A DNA stretch of 64,000 bases from Nannocystis punicea (GTDB lineage: Bacteria; Myxococcota_A; Polyangia; Nannocystales; Nannocystaceae): positions 10,886,001 through 10,950,000 of the forward strand of contig NZ_CP114040.1 of the NCBI RefSeq assembly GCF_026965555.1, in the 5' to 3' direction. A model generated the notes under the pieces. It saw only the letters and a program-made list of their open reading frames with translations. It did no database searches and was not told where the DNA came from. Numbering within the stretch: the stretch's first letter is position 1; every line of letters begins with the position of its first letter. A program made the translations under genes and the position numbers. Shown in pieces: positions 33,708 through 43,223 of the stretch.

Positions 33708-34994
33708 ATGCCGCTGCACACCCGGATCTTGCTCGGCCTCGCGGTCGGCGCCGCCCTCGGCCTCGGCGCCAACCTCGGCCTCGGCGCCGACCATGCCGTC
33801 GTCCAGTTCGTGCTGAAGTACGTCGCCGGCCCGCTCGGCCAGGTCTTCCTGCGCATGCTGTCGATGGTGGTGATGCCGCTGGTGTTCGCCTCCATCGCCC
33901 TGGGCGTCGCCGGCGTCGGCGACATCCGCCGCGCCGGGCGCATGGGCGTCAAGACCCTCGCCTTCTTCCTGATCACCACCGCGCTCGCCTCCGCTCTCGG
34001 CCTCCTGCTCGTCAGCCTCGTCGAGCCCGGCGCCTACGTGTCACCGGCGGTGCGCGACGAGCTCGTGGCCCAGTACGCGCGCACCAGCGGCCCCCCGCCC
34101 GCGCCGACCTCGTTCGGCGTCGAGACCTTCGTCGGCATCGTCACCCGCAACCCGCTCAAGTCGGCCGTCGACGGCGACATGCTCGGCGTGATCTTCTTCG
34201 GCCTGATGTTCGGCGCCGGCATCACCCTGATCCGCGAGGACCGACAGAAGACGATGATGGGCTTCCTCGAGGCGCTCGCCGACGTCATTTCGGCGGTCGT
34301 CGACATCGCCATGAAGCTGGCGCCGTACGGCGTGGCCGGCCTGATCTTCGGCGTCACCGCCCTGTTCGGCTTCGCCCTGCTGGCCCCGCTCGGCGTCTAC
34401 GTCGGGCTCGTCCTGGGCGCCCTCGCCCTGCACGCCGTCGGCACCATGGGCCTGGTGATCCGCGGCCTCGTCGGCGTCAGCCCGCGGATCTTCTTCTCCA
34501 AGATCCGCGCCGCCCTGGTCACGGCGTTCTCGACCTCCTCGAGCAGCGCCACCCTGCCGACCAACCTCCTCGTCGGCCAGCAAAACCTCGGCATACCGCC
34601 GCGGATCTGCGGCTTCGTCTATCCGCTCGGCGCCACCATGTGCATGAACGGCACCGCCCTGTTCGAGGGCATCACGGTGATCTTCCTGTGCCAGGTCTTC
34701 GGGGTGGCGCTCAGCCTCGGCCAGATGGCCGTCGTCATCGCCATGGCGGTGCTCACCTCGGTCGGCGCCGCCGCCGTCCCCGGCGGCTCGATCCCCTTGC
34801 TGGTCGGCATGCTGACCATGTTCGGCGTCCCGGGCGAAGGAATCGCCGTCATCATCGGCATCGACCGGATCCTCGACATGGCGCGCACCGCCGTGAACGT
34901 CCTCGGCGACCACGTCGCCGCGGCCTTCGTCGCCCGCAGCGAAGGCCTGTGGAGCCCGGACTTCCTGAAAAAATCTGTTCCTACGGACAGGTGA
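33708..34994 (+). CDS. Dicarboxylate/amino acid:cation symporter (DAACS family)
   Basis: The 428-residue transporter is of the GltP/GltPh type, taking up glutamate, aspartate or C4-dicarboxylates with sodium ions or protons. It has about eight hydrophobic segments, the Ser-rich re-entrant loop (SSSSATLPTNL), the NMDGT-equivalent motif as CMNGTALFEG (Asp replaced by Asn) and a second re-entrant loop (AAVPGGSIPLLVGML). The TM8 region DRILDMARTAVNVLGD is intact. The extended TM3-4 loop is Pro-rich. ATG 33708 (MPLHTRILLG) matches the family. The final residues KKSVPTDR come from a TGTTCC-TACG-GACA hairpin at the stop codon, so the native tail has been altered. Confidence 0.93.
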   Translation: MPLHTRILLGLAVGAALGLGANLGLGADHAVVQFVLKYVAGPLGQVFLRMLSMVVMPLVFASIALGVAGVGDIRRAGRMGVKTLAFFLITTALASALGLLLVSLVEPGAYVSPAVRDELVAQYARTSGPPPAPTSFGVETFVGIVTRNPLKSAVDGDMLGVIFFGLMFGAGITLIREDRQKTMMGFLEALADVISAVVDIAMKLAPYGVAGLIFGVTALFGFALLAPLGVYVGLVLGALALHAVGTMGLVIRGLVGVSPRIFFSKIRAALVTAFSTSSSSATLPTNLLVGQQNLGIPPRICGFVYPLGATMCMNGTALFEGITVIFLCQVFGVALSLGQMAVVIAMAVLTSVGAAAVPGGSIPLLVGMLTMFGVPGEGIAVIIGIDRILDMARTAVNVLGDHVAAAFVARSEGLWSPDFLKKSVPTDR

Positions 34995-35154
34995 GCCTGC
35001 CTCGCACCCGGCGGAGGTGCGGCCCTTGTCCCCCACCTCCCGCGCGGCTCGGGTCGGCCCGGAGCCGCGCCGTCCGGAGGCGCGCGCGCTCGATCGCACA
35101 TCGAAACCGCGAGGTCGGGTGCAGGGCCCAGTCGTCGGGGCCCACAGAACTCGG

Positions 35155-35160
35155 TATGTT
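35155..35160 (+). promoter_or_regulatory. Candidate -10 hexamer TATGTT for the pseudokinase gene
   Basis: It ends 8 bases before ATG 35169, in a 174-bp gap that otherwise shows only repeat words. Confidence 0.4.
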
Positions 35161-35168
35161 AGTGCTCC

Positions 35169-38111
<2,943 letters not shown>

Positions 38112-38610
38112 GCGGCCTCACCGCCTCGACTCCGCCGCCCGCTGCAACCAGCGGGGCGGTCGGCCGTGCGCGGCCGAGAAACGAGGCGACGTGAAGACCA
38201 AACCCAAGCCCCGCTCCGGCGTGGCCCACAACCCACTCCGCTGAAATTTTAAATGGACATGTCTCCTTGGACATGTCCTTAAAGACAGCACGACGTCCGC
38301 CCCGGCCTTGTCCTGCTCGCCACGGCACACGCGGTGCGCCGCCACGCACTTCGGTCCGACTCGCGGGCGCGAGGCCGAACACCAGGAGCGATCTCGCAGC
38401 CTCGACGTCCGCCGCGACGCCTGTCAGCGTGACGATCGGCCACAAACGGCCGAGAAACGAGCTCCCGATGAAGACCAGGACGCATACCCGCGCCGGCGGC
38501 AACAACCCGCTACACAAAGACTGACCCAAAGACCATGTCCTCCGAGACTCGTCTCGGATCGGCAGCACCTGTCTCCCACGGCACACGCGGTGCCGCTTCA
38601 GTGCATAGAA
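38112..38610. other. Intergenic region with dispersed repeat words
   Basis: Almost 500 bp follow the pseudokinase gene without a convincing gene. Two GGACATG-containing palindromic words (38254-38279) and TTAAAGACAG follow an AT-rich spot (AAATTTTAAAT, 38244-38254). Two related segments, each containing CGGCCGAGAAACGA and a phrase ending near CAACCC(A/G)CT, occur at about 38167-38240 and 38449-38515, which hints at an old direct duplication. Confidence 0.45.
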
Positions 38611-38679
38611 GGCCCCGTCGCTATTCGACCCGACCAGTCCGTTTTGCAGACGAGCACCTGGCCCCTCGGACACGGGACC
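38611..38679 (-). pseudogene. tRNA-Cys copy A, degenerate
   Basis: Distal-most unit of the tRNA-Cys array. It is 69 nt instead of 70. One base is lost in the T loop, the T stem is mispaired and the anticodon stem has changes, although the GCA anticodon loop remains. Confidence 0.75.
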
Positions 38680-38703
38680 GGCTTCTCTTCTCTCTCAATC
38701 AAA

Positions 38704-38760
38704 GGCCCCGTCGCGATTCGAACCCGACCAGCCCGTTTTGCAGACGAGCACCTGGCCACT
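38704..38760 (-). pseudogene. tRNA-Cys copy B, truncated at its 5' end
   Basis: The T arm, anticodon arm and part of the D arm are present. The 5' acceptor strand and part of the spacer are deleted, joining the D loop directly to the next spacer. Confidence 0.8.
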
Positions 38761-38775
38761 CTTCTCTCGATCAAA

Positions 38776-38803
38776 GGTCCCGTCGGGATTCGAACCCGAC
38801 TGG
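38776..38803 (-). pseudogene. tRNA-Cys copy C, 3' part (gene split by the inserted element)
   Basis: This holds the 3' acceptor strand, T arm and variable loop of a tRNA-Cys, ending at CTGG (38800-38803). The rest of the same gene lies 1.6 kb away at 40441-40486. Joining the two and removing one CTGG restores a 70-nt gene exactly. Confidence 0.88.
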
Positions 38804-38838
38804 TACAGCTGCTCCGAAGTTCTCCAGGGGTTCGCGCG
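38804..38838 (+). repeat. Left 35-bp terminal inverted repeat
   Basis: Outer end TACAGCTGCTCCGAAG, inner end GGGGTTCGCGCG. Matches the right repeat at 34 of 35 positions. Confidence 0.88.
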
Positions 38839-38911
38839 CCGCCGCTTCACCGCAGCGTGGACGAATGCGCGCTTTTCACGCTGGATATCTCCAGGGGACC
38901 CCGGACGTCCG

Positions 38912-40330
38912 GTGAATACGGCGTTGCCGTCGGCCGTTCGCGGCGGGGTGCAGCGAGCCTCGTGGATCTTCAGTGGCGCATGCCTCGTGTTTCATGGTTG
39001 CGGCGGGCGGGCGGACACGCCGAGCGCCCGCGGCCCGGAGCCGGCCCCCGTGGTCGCACCGGCGCCCGACACCGCACCGGCGCCCGCGGGACCGCGCGCG
39101 AGCTGCCGCTCGAGCGCGCCCGCGAGTCATCCGCCGCTGAGCCACCCGGGCCCCACGGTCGAGATCGACGGACGGAGCTTCGCGCTGGCGTGGCAGGGCG
39201 TCGGGGCCGAGGTACAGACCGTGATCGTCGGGCTCGACGAGCGCGGCGCTCTGGTGACGACGCCGATCCCGATCGCGTACGCCGATCCGGTGGCGCTCGG
39301 CGGCGACGCCAACGGGCTCGTGCTGTTCAGCGTGGCGCAGCGCGGCGCCGGCACGCTGCTGCAGGTCGAGCTGGGCCCCGACGGCGCGCTGCGGCCCGGT
39401 ACGCCGCGATCGCTGCCGGACATCGCGTGGGGCTGGCCCGGGGCGATCGGCGTCGCGGGCGGGCAGGCGATCGTCGAGCACTCGCTCGCCAGCCCAGATC
39501 GGTCGATCTCCAGGACCGCGCTGTACACCATCGATCTGGCGACCGCACGGGTGACGCGAACTTCGGACTCGGGGCGGCGCAAGCAGGTGCATTGCCACGC
39601 GGGCGCGTGCACGATCGTCGAGGTCGCCGCGTCGACCACGGATGCGCCGGCGCGCGCTGGCATCGTGCGCGGGGCGGCGCACCGCGAGCTCGAGCTGACC
39701 AGCGCGTGCCCGAATTTCTATCCGCTGATCCACGACGACGCGCTGCTGCTGGTCGCGCCCGGAGCTCCGTGGCGCGCGGTCGAGGTGACCGCGAAGGCGC
39801 CGTTCCTGCGCGAGCTGGCGATCGACCCGTCGCTGGCCGGGGAAGCCGGCTGTCACTCGCTGCTGCACGTGTTCCCGTCGGCGACCCGCCCAGGTCTCGT
39901 CGCGGACGAGGCCGGCGCGCGCACGCTGCTGCGCTGGGATCCCGCGAGCTCGAGCTTCGGCTCGCCCGAATCGCTGCCGGCGCCCGTAGGTCCTCGATCG
40001 CTGCGAGCCTCGCACCCGGACGGAGTGATCGAGGTCGGCTGGACCGGCGGGCACGGCATGATCCACACGCCGACCGACTCGCAGGGCCGGCGCCGCTACT
40101 TCAAGCAGTGGCATTTCGACGGCGGTCAGATCGCGCTGCTGCGCCACGAGGCGGGCGGCTGGACGAGCGTCGATCCGACGCCGCTGGCGCTGGGGCCGAG
40201 CGAGGGCACCTTCCACGACGGCTACACGCCGGTGGTGCTGCGCCACGGCCTGCACGCGGGCGTGCTGCTGGCGCCGGACGGCGGCGGCGACGAGGCGTGG
40301 TTTCAACCGTACCTCGCGCCGTGCCCGTGA
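38912..40330 (+). CDS. Passenger gene of the cassette: predicted lipoprotein of unknown function
   Basis: The 472-residue protein starts at GTG 38912 (alternative GTG 38948). It has a hydrophobic segment SWIFSGACLVFHGC followed by a Pro/Ala stalk (PAPVVAPAPDTAPAPAGP), as in a lipoprotein anchored at Cys30 or so. The remainder is a beta-rich domain with recurring short blocks (FALAWQGVGAEVQTVIVGL, GLVLFSVAQRGAG, GQIALLRHEAGGW) that could be a propeller-like fold. No transposase, integrase or nuclease motif is visible. It fills almost the whole element, leaving 73 bp (left) and 75 bp (right) between the gene and the terminal repeats. Codon composition resembles the rest of the chromosome. Confidence 0.65.
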   Translation: MNTALPSAVRGGVQRASWIFSGACLVFHGCGGRADTPSARGPEPAPVVAPAPDTAPAPAGPRASCRSSAPASHPPLSHPGPTVEIDGRSFALAWQGVGAEVQTVIVGLDERGALVTTPIPIAYADPVALGGDANGLVLFSVAQRGAGTLLQVELGPDGALRPGTPRSLPDIAWGWPGAIGVAGGQAIVEHSLASPDRSISRTALYTIDLATARVTRTSDSGRRKQVHCHAGACTIVEVAASTTDAPARAGIVRGAAHRELELTSACPNFYPLIHDDALLLVAPGAPWRAVEVTAKAPFLRELAIDPSLAGEAGCHSLLHVFPSATRPGLVADEAGARTLLRWDPASSSFGSPESLPAPVGPRSLRASHPDGVIEVGWTGGHGMIHTPTDSQGRRRYFKQWHFDGGQIALLRHEAGGWTSVDPTPLALGPSEGTFHDGYTPVVLRHGLHAGVLLAPDGGGDEAWFQPYLAPCP

Positions 40331-40405
40331 CGCTCTTTGCCCATGGCGTGCCTCGATGCATGCACTCCGAGCCAGCGACTTCCTCGCGGACCGAAGGCGC
40401 CGCGC

Positions 40406-40440
40406 CGCGCGAACCCCTGGAGAACTTCGGAGCGGCTGTA
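40406..40440 (-). repeat. Right 35-bp terminal inverted repeat
   Basis: Read on the minus strand it begins TACAGCCGCTCCGAAG. It is followed at once by the second CTGG of the target duplication. Confidence 0.88.
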
Positions 40441-40486
40441 CTGGCCCGTTTTGCAGACGAGCACCTGGCCACTCGGACACGGGACC
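40441..40486 (-). pseudogene. tRNA-Cys copy C, 5' part
   Basis: Contains the 5' acceptor strand, D arm and anticodon arm with the GCA anticodon, up to the CTGG duplication. It is separated from its 3' part by the cassette. The anticodon stem has one G-U pair relative to the intact copies. Confidence 0.85.
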
Positions 40487-40509
40487 GGCTTCTCTTCTCT
40501 CTCAATCAA

Positions 40510-40580
40510 AGGTCCCGTCGGGATTCGAACCCGACTAGCCCGTTTTGCAGACGGGCACCTGGCCACTCGGACACGGGACC
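40510..40580 (-). tRNA. tRNA-Cys (GCA), copy D
   Basis: The 71-nt gene includes a U73 discriminator, the cysteine identity base. Read on the minus strand, acceptor GGTCCCG pairs with CGGGACC. Anticodon arm CCCGT-CTGCAAA-ACGGG carries anticodon GCA. T arm is TCGGG-TTCGAAT-CCCGA. The D stem is short, with a U-U at 10-25, in every copy. CCA is not encoded. Spacer to the next copy is 24 nt, giving a 94-bp period. Confidence 0.93.
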
Positions 40581-40603
40581 GGCTTCTCTTCTCTCTCAAT
40601 CAA

Positions 40604-40674
40604 AGGTCCCGTCGGGATTCGAACCCGACTAGCCCGTTTTGCAGACGGGCACCTGGCCACTCGGACACGGGACC
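40604..40674 (-). tRNA. tRNA-Cys (GCA), copy E
   Basis: Identical in sequence to copy D over the 70-nt body. All stems intact. Confidence 0.93.
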
Positions 40675-40697
40675 GGCTTCTCTTCTCTTTCAATCAA

Positions 40698-40768
40698 AAG
40701 TCCCGTCGGGATTCGAACCCGACTGGCCCGTTTTGCAGACGGGCACCTGGCCACTCGGACACGGGACC
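40698..40768 (-). tRNA. tRNA-Cys (GCA), copy F
   Basis: As copies D and E, except that the first acceptor pair is G-U (3' strand CGGGACT) and the variable loop is CCAG instead of CTAG. Probably still functional. Confidence 0.85.
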
Positions 40769-40792
40769 GGCTTCTCTTCTCTTTCAATCAAA

Positions 40793-40852
40793 GGTCCCGT
40801 CGGGATTCGAACCCGACTGGCCCGTTTTGCAGACGGGCACCTGGCCACTCGG
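40793..40852 (-). pseudogene. tRNA-Cys copy G, lacks its 5' acceptor strand
   Basis: The promoter-proximal unit has perfect T and anticodon arms. Homology stops inside the D loop/stem (after CCACTCGG on the plus strand), so the first 10 nt are missing. The array boundary is therefore a truncation. Confidence 0.85.
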
Positions 40853-41383
40853 CGCCCAATGATCATTCGGCATCGTCAGATTGACGCGGCCGCGACGAGG
40901 CGGTGGCGCGAATCATGCGACCATGACCGGTCCGGCGGCGCCGCGAATGCGGTGACCACGACCGGAGGGGCCGACCGGCGACCAGGCGCCGGCGCACGGC
41001 CCACGAGCCGAATTCTGTCTCCCTCTCGTTTTAGAAGAGGGGCCCTGCAGCTCGGACCGAGCCGCCGCCTCAGAGTCGACACAACGACGTCGCGCTGCGC
41101 GGCTGAAAGCGCGCGCGCTGCGACAGGTCGATGTTGGCCGCACCGGGCATGATGCGAATGGGATACCACCGACTCCCCGCCCCGTCAACTCCTACGATTC
41201 ACAATCTCATTTCTTTTAACGAGAAGCTCATCTCGGAGGTGCCGTGCAGCACTCCACCGATTCGCCTGCATCTCGTGTGCCCTCGCGCACTCGCGCGACC
41301 TCGGCGCCGCGACGGACAGCCCGCTGCAACCCTGTCTACGAGCCTTGAGGCGGCGCCGCGCGGCCGTTAATGTCGCGCCCCTC
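40853..41383. other. Intergenic region upstream of the tRNA array and of the M61-like gene
   Basis: This 530-bp gap must hold the promoter for the minus-strand tRNA array. A hairpin CCCTCT...AGAGGGG lies at 41021-41042. The least GC-rich stretch (41195-41230, TTCTTTTAACGAG and neighbours) is a candidate promoter or upstream region. TAATGT at 41368-41373 precedes the GTG at 41384 by 10 bases. No gene is seen. Confidence 0.45.
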
Positions 41384-43153
41384 GTGCCCCGCCGCTCGCC
41401 AGCGATCGCCGCCATCTCGCTCCTCGCGCTCACCTGCGCCTGCACCGTCACGCGCCCGGCCCCGGCTCCGGCTCCCGAGCCGCCACCGCCCGCCACCGCC
41501 CCGGCCCGCGAGCCCGTCGCCTACACCCTCTCGCCCGTGTTCGAGCAGGACGCCCTCGTCGCCCTGCAGGTCGAGCTGCGCCTGCGCGGCGACGCCTCCG
41601 GTCTCACGCGCCTCCAGCTCCCCGAGCAATGGGGCGACGCCCGCGAGCTGTGGAGCCTGCTCCGCGACCTCGAGATCGACGGCGCCACCGCCGTCAGCGA
41701 CGACGGCCCTGCGGTCCGGAAGATCTCCGCGGCCCCGGACGCGCCGCTCGTGGTCCGCTATCGCCTCGTCTCCGGCTTCGACCGCGACCCGACCTCCGAG
41801 GACGGCCAGCCCTTCAAACCGATCATCCGGCCCGGCTGGTTCGACGTGTTCGGCGAGGCCCTGTTCGCCTTCCCTGCCGGCCGCGAGGACGACCCTGCCA
41901 CCTTCGCCTGGCGCGGCGCGCCGGCCGGCTTTCACTTCGCCAGCGACCTCGAGCACCTCGCGGGCGCGCGGCCGGGAGTCGTCGGCGACGTCGTCGAGAG
42001 CATCGTCATCGGCGGCCGCGACCTCGACCTCCGCACCGATCCGAGCGGCCAGGTGCGCGTGGCGCTCCTCGGCGACTACGACTTCAAGCGCGACGCCTTC
42101 TTCGACCTCTCGCTGGCCGTCATCGCCGCCGAGCGCGAGTTCTGGGGCGACAAGGACGGCGCCTTCCTGATCACCCTCGCGCCGCAGAAGAAGGTCGAGG
42201 GCCAGCTCTCGCTCGGCGGCACCGGCCGCTCCGACGCCTTCTCGCTCACCATGTCCGAGGACGCCCCGTTCGCCGAGCTGCGCCACCTCCTGGGCCACGA
42301 GTACTTCCACACCTGGAACGCGCGTCAGCTCGGCGGTCAGGCCGAGGGCCCGGCCGAGGGCGCCGGCAAGTGGTTCGCCGAAGGCTTCACCGAGTTCTAC
42401 ACCTGGCGCCTGCTCCTGCGCGCCGGCCTCTACAGCCTCGAGGACTTCGTCGCCGCCTGGAACGGCTCCCTCGTCGAGTACTGGACCTCGCCGGTGCGCG
42501 ACGAGCCCAACGCGCGGGTCGTCGCCGACTACTGGAACGTCCAGGCCGTCAGTCGCCTGCCGTACCGCCGCGGCCCGCTGCTCGCCGCCATCTGGGAGCA
42601 ACAGCTGCGCCAGGCCACCGGCGGCGCGCGCGACCTCGACGATGTCCTCAAGGCCATGCGCGCCAGGGTCCAGGCTTCGCCCGTGAAGCTCGCCCCCGAC
42701 GCCGCCGGCGTGTTCCCGCCGGTCTACCGCGAGCTCGGCGGCCCCGACCTCGCCGCCGACCTCGAGCGCTTCGTCGTCCAGGGCGCCACCATCACCCTGC
42801 CCGCCGACGTGTTCGGCCCGTGCGTCCGCGTCGTCACGATCCCCCGCCGCGACTTCGAGCGCGGCTGGGACGTCGGCGCCACCAAGGCCGCCGGCCGCGT
42901 CGTCGGCCTGCGCAAGGGCTCGCCCGCCTGGCGCGCCGGCCTGCGCGACGGCATGACGATCGTCGGCGTGTCCGGCGAGGCCGGCAACTCGACCGTCCCC
43001 TACGTCGTCGACGTCCGCCAGGGCAAGCGCGAGCGCCGGATCACCTTCAAGCCCGAGGGCGAGCGGGAGATCCCGGTGCAGCAGCTCGAGCTCGCCCCGG
43101 GCCTCACGCCCGAGCGCCGCGCCGCCTGCGCGCGCGAGCTGTCGGGTGCATGA
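41384..43153 (+). CDS. M61-family (glycyl aminopeptidase-like) lipoprotein peptidase with PDZ-like C-terminus
   Basis: The 589-residue protein starts at GTG 41384, giving signal VPRRSPAIAAISLLALTCAC (Cys at 18 and 20) and a Pro/Ala linker. The catalytic region has the M61 zinc motif HEYFHTWN (His305, Glu306, His309) and a third ligand in WFAEGFTEFYTW (Glu333). Late residues (about 500-560; GLRKGSPAWRAGLRDGMTIVGVSG) form a PDZ-like fold, as in other M61 proteins. It should cleave N-terminal residues or small peptides outside the cytoplasm. A cluster of CATG-type hairpins follows the stop. Confidence 0.88.
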   Translation: MPRRSPAIAAISLLALTCACTVTRPAPAPAPEPPPPATAPAREPVAYTLSPVFEQDALVALQVELRLRGDASGLTRLQLPEQWGDARELWSLLRDLEIDGATAVSDDGPAVRKISAAPDAPLVVRYRLVSGFDRDPTSEDGQPFKPIIRPGWFDVFGEALFAFPAGREDDPATFAWRGAPAGFHFASDLEHLAGARPGVVGDVVESIVIGGRDLDLRTDPSGQVRVALLGDYDFKRDAFFDLSLAVIAAEREFWGDKDGAFLITLAPQKKVEGQLSLGGTGRSDAFSLTMSEDAPFAELRHLLGHEYFHTWNARQLGGQAEGPAEGAGKWFAEGFTEFYTWRLLLRAGLYSLEDFVAAWNGSLVEYWTSPVRDEPNARVVADYWNVQAVSRLPYRRGPLLAAIWEQQLRQATGGARDLDDVLKAMRARVQASPVKLAPDAAGVFPPVYRELGGPDLAADLERFVVQGATITLPADVFGPCVRVVTIPRRDFERGWDVGATKAAGRVVGLRKGSPAWRAGLRDGMTIVGVSGEAGNSTVPYVVDVRQGKRERRITFKPEGEREIPVQQLELAPGLTPERRAACARELSGA

Positions 43154-43190
43154 CCCCGGGGACATGACCCTTCGAACATGCTTCCGACAA

Positions 43191-43208
43191 CATGCCCCGA
43201 AGGGCATG
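43191..43208. repeat. Dispersed hairpin CATGCCC-CGAA-GGGCATG
   Basis: A perfect 7-bp stem with a CGAA loop sits between the convergent M61-like and hybrid-kinase genes. Related half-palindromes (GACATGACCC, GAACATGC) fill 43148-43190. It may act as a two-sided terminator. Confidence 0.6.
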
Positions 43209-43223
43209 CCTTCAAAACACTGA

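Larger units (their letters stand above)
38804..40440. mobile_element. 1,637-bp transposon-like cassette inserted in a tRNA-Cys gene
   Basis: The element is bounded by 35-bp terminal inverted repeats (38804-38838 and 40406-40440) that differ at one position and begin TACAGC(T/C)GCTCCGAAG. It is flanked on both sides by CTGG (38800-38803 and 40441-40444), a 4-bp target-site duplication. Excising the element plus one CTGG regenerates the tRNA-Cys unit. The interior carries one plus-strand gene for a predicted lipoprotein and no transposase-like protein. Known analogues are non-autonomous mobile insertion cassettes, which carry passenger genes between IS-type ends and need a transposase supplied elsewhere. 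The IS family that would recognise these ends cannot be named from this window. Confidence 0.82.

Noticed and set aside
38804..40440. Complete insertion sequence
   Set aside because: Neither strand of the interior shows a DDE, HUH or serine/tyrosine recombinase motif. The only good gene encodes a lipoprotein-like product, so it is called a non-autonomous cassette instead.
38876..40480. 534-residue minus-strand frame as the element's transposase
   Set aside because: It is Arg/Val/Ala shadow sequence antisense to the lipoprotein gene and runs through both the inverted repeat and tRNA sequence.
38308..40884. Long plus-strand reading frames through the tRNA array with repeated SGFEPD or RRDSNPT phrases
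   Set aside because: These are translations of antisense tRNA-Cys sequence (T arm GATTCGAACCC). The repetition comes from the RNA genes, not from protein.
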